From an uncultured Eubacteriales bacterium (GTDB lineage Bacteria; Bacillota; Clostridia; Peptostreptococcales; Anaerovoracaceae): a stretch of DNA of 5,367 nucleotides. Position 1 is the stretch's first letter. The number at the start of each line of letters is the position of its first letter. The DNA lies in contig CACWYF010000140.1 of NCBI GenBank assembly GCA_902765035.1, positions 1-5,367 of the forward strand, in the 5' to 3' direction. Below the pieces are notes generated by a model that saw nothing but the letters and a program-made list of their open reading frames with translations, did no database searches and was not told the DNA's origin. The translations under genes and the position numbers were made by a program. Below, piece after piece: positions 4,432-5,367 of the stretch.

Positions 4432-5235
4432 CTAGAGGCGCAGGCGGACCACCTTCACGCGGCCCCACTTGTCGGCGAAGTACATGAAGACCCGCGTACG
4501 CACCGAGAGCCTGCGGCCCAGCTTGAGCGCGTCGGCGTAGAAACCGTCGACGCTCAGCAGCTGAGCGCCGGCGCGGTCGGCGAAGGCCTGCGGATCATCG
4601 AGGCCAAAATACATGCGTGCGTCGGTGTTGCCCGTCTTTTCCACGTACTTGTTGGTGAACTTAAGGCCCTCGGTATCGGTCGCGTCAAAGACGAGCTCTC
4701 CTGCGGGGAAGGCGACCTTGAGGTCGGCGATCATGCCGAGAATCTCGTCCTCGTGGAAGTACTGCCACACGCCTGAGACCACGAGCAGCGTGGGGAGGGA
4801 GCGGTCGATGCGATCCGCCCACTCCATGGCGAACATGTCGCCCGCGATGAGCTCCTCGTTTGCCGCCTGGCCCAAGGCGCGGCGGCGCACCTCGATAACA
4901 TCGGACAGGTCCACCTGGTAGCAGTGTGCTGTGGGTGCACCCACGCGGCCCCAGGTGGTCTCCAGGCCGCCGCCGAGGAAGACGACATTGCCGCTCGGGT
5001 GCTGGGCGAGGAAGGCGCTCACCTTGCCGTCGATCACGTGGCTGCGGGCGACCGAGGCCATGCACTCGTACTCGCCCGAGTTGGTCTGGATGGCCTCGCC
5101 GGGAATCTGACTCTCCAGCGCGAGGGCCTGCTCGTCGCGGAAGTAGTCGGGGAAGCGCTTGGACACGTAGATGCGCGCGACCAGCGGGATATAGGTCGTG
5201 TCCGGTACGCCGGTGAGGGTCCGTTCCTGGGTCAT
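4432..5235 (-). CDS. Class I SAM-dependent methyltransferase, LCM/PpmP (TcmP-like) family
   Basis: 267 residues, a normal length for the leucine carboxyl methyltransferase-like family (COG3315-type, which includes polyketide O-methyltransferases). It transfers methyl from S-adenosylmethionine; the substrate is unknown. Seen: an N-terminal helical lid (TTYIPLVARIYVSKRFPDYF, 13-32); the SAM-binding glycine loop VVFLGGGLETTW (84-95), where relatives usually have LGxGLDTR; the acidic strand end YQVDL (106-110) expected to bind the SAM ribose; GDMF (132-135); the post-motif strand LLVVSGVWQYF (150-160); and a C-terminal β-hairpin with YFADKWGRVKVVRL. There is no signal peptide. The start is supported by GAGGTGG six bases before the ATG. 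The DNA is strongly GC-rich, unlike the left half of the window. Its stop codon directly abuts the repeat cluster, and another repeat pair lies upstream of its promoter region. Confidence 0.85.
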   Translation of the reverse strand: MTQERTLTGVPDTTYIPLVARIYVSKRFPDYFRDEQALALESQIPGEAIQTNSGEYECMASVARSHVIDGKVSAFLAQHPSGNVVFLGGGLETTWGRVGAPTAHCYQVDLSDVIEVRRRALGQAANEELIAGDMFAMEWADRIDRSLPTLLVVSGVWQYFHEDEILGMIADLKVAFPAGELVFDATDTEGLKFTNKYVEKTGNTDARMYFGLDDPQAFADRAGAQLLSVDGFYADALKLGRRLSVRTRVFMYFADKWGRVKVVRLRL

Positions 5236-5251
5236 AGTGCCACCTCATCTA

Positions 5252-5269
5252 AGTTAGAAATCACTAACT
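5252..5269. promoter_or_regulatory. Palindromic operator candidate upstream of the methyltransferase
   Basis: AGTTAG (5252-5257) and CTAACT (5264-5269) are perfect inverted arms around a six-base AT-rich centre, in otherwise GC-rich DNA. A minus-strand -10-like TATGAT sits at 5280-5275, which would place the RNA start near 5268, at the edge of the palindrome. A repressor bound here would block transcription of the methyltransferase. The TTAG/CTAA half-sites are loosely like metal-regulator (DtxR/MntR-type) boxes; the regulator is not known. No good -35 is visible. Confidence 0.5.
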
Positions 5270-5291
5270 CTTGCATCATAGCACGGGCAGC

Positions 5292-5367
5292 GTGACAGGG
5301 GACGGGGGAGTGACACACTACCCATTGCCGTCATCCGCCAAGCGTGACAATCCCCCGTCCCCTGTCA
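5292..5367. repeat. REP-like inverted pair at the right edge
   Basis: GTGACAGGGGACGGGGGAG...TGACACA (5292-5317) faces an inverted copy at 5344-5367 whose complement begins TGACAGGGGACGGGGGA. A 26-base segment separates them. The 17-base shared core could form a long hairpin, and the right arm is cut by the window end. It is the same repeat family as the cluster at 4322-4430, so the methyltransferase gene is bracketed by two of these elements. Confidence 0.75.

Noticed and set aside
4685..5248. 187-codon minus-strand frame overlapping the methyltransferase
   Set aside because: It is an Arg/Pro/Gly-rich out-of-frame reading of GC-rich DNA; the neighbouring frame has SAM-binding motifs and a proper RBS.

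Overview
The window looks like gut-bacterial DNA made of two unlike halves. Positions 1 to about 3970 have moderate GC: one 60-base line in the large gene counts to 43% GC and another to 47%. This half carries Clostridia-type genes (a mobile-element type ParA/ParB pair and a tRNA-Thr with CCA encoded). From about 4000 to the end the DNA is much richer (73% and 80% GC in two sampled lines). It uses GC-rich codons and carries REP-like GTGAC...GACGGGGGA repeats, as in high-GC gut Actinobacteria of the Coriobacteriia kind. The taxonomic guesses are inference; the base-composition break is visible in the sequence.

Everything recognisable as a gene lies on the minus strand, so transcription runs from right to left. 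From the right: a REP-like inverted pair (5292-5367); an LCM/PpmP-type methyltransferase (5235-4432) behind a palindromic operator candidate; a second REP-like cluster (4322-4430); and a 588-codon reading frame (4272-2506) that crosses the composition break. Its first ~90 residues resemble the start of an L-2-amino-thiazoline-4-carboxylate (ATC) hydrolase-family protein. The remaining ~495 residues resemble a TM1812/Csx1-like CRISPR-associated protein with a C-terminal HEPN RNase motif (R514-x4-H519). Next come a strong minus-strand promoter that also lies inside a plus-strand terminator-shaped hairpin, tRNA-Thr(CGU) with its own terminator, and an AT-rich ~290-base intergenic stretch with short TTTAAYCGA repeats. 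Then follow a 47-aa small ORF, an intrinsic terminator, and a tight three-gene operon: a 162-aa unknown, parA, and parB, which runs off the left edge.

The parA/parB cluster is a plasmid or integrative-element segregation module. ParA is the deviant-Walker ATPase, ParB the CTP-binding clamp, and the parB start is translationally coupled inside the parA 3' end. The cluster lies on the 3' side of a tRNA gene, which fits the end of an integrated element, but no integrase or attachment-site pair is visible.

The most interesting object is the fused ATC-hydrolase/Csx1-like frame. It is either a real recombination product that gave a HEPN ribonuclease a new N-terminus, or the scar of a chimeric assembly. 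No cas1, cas2, cas10 or CRISPR array is present in the window.
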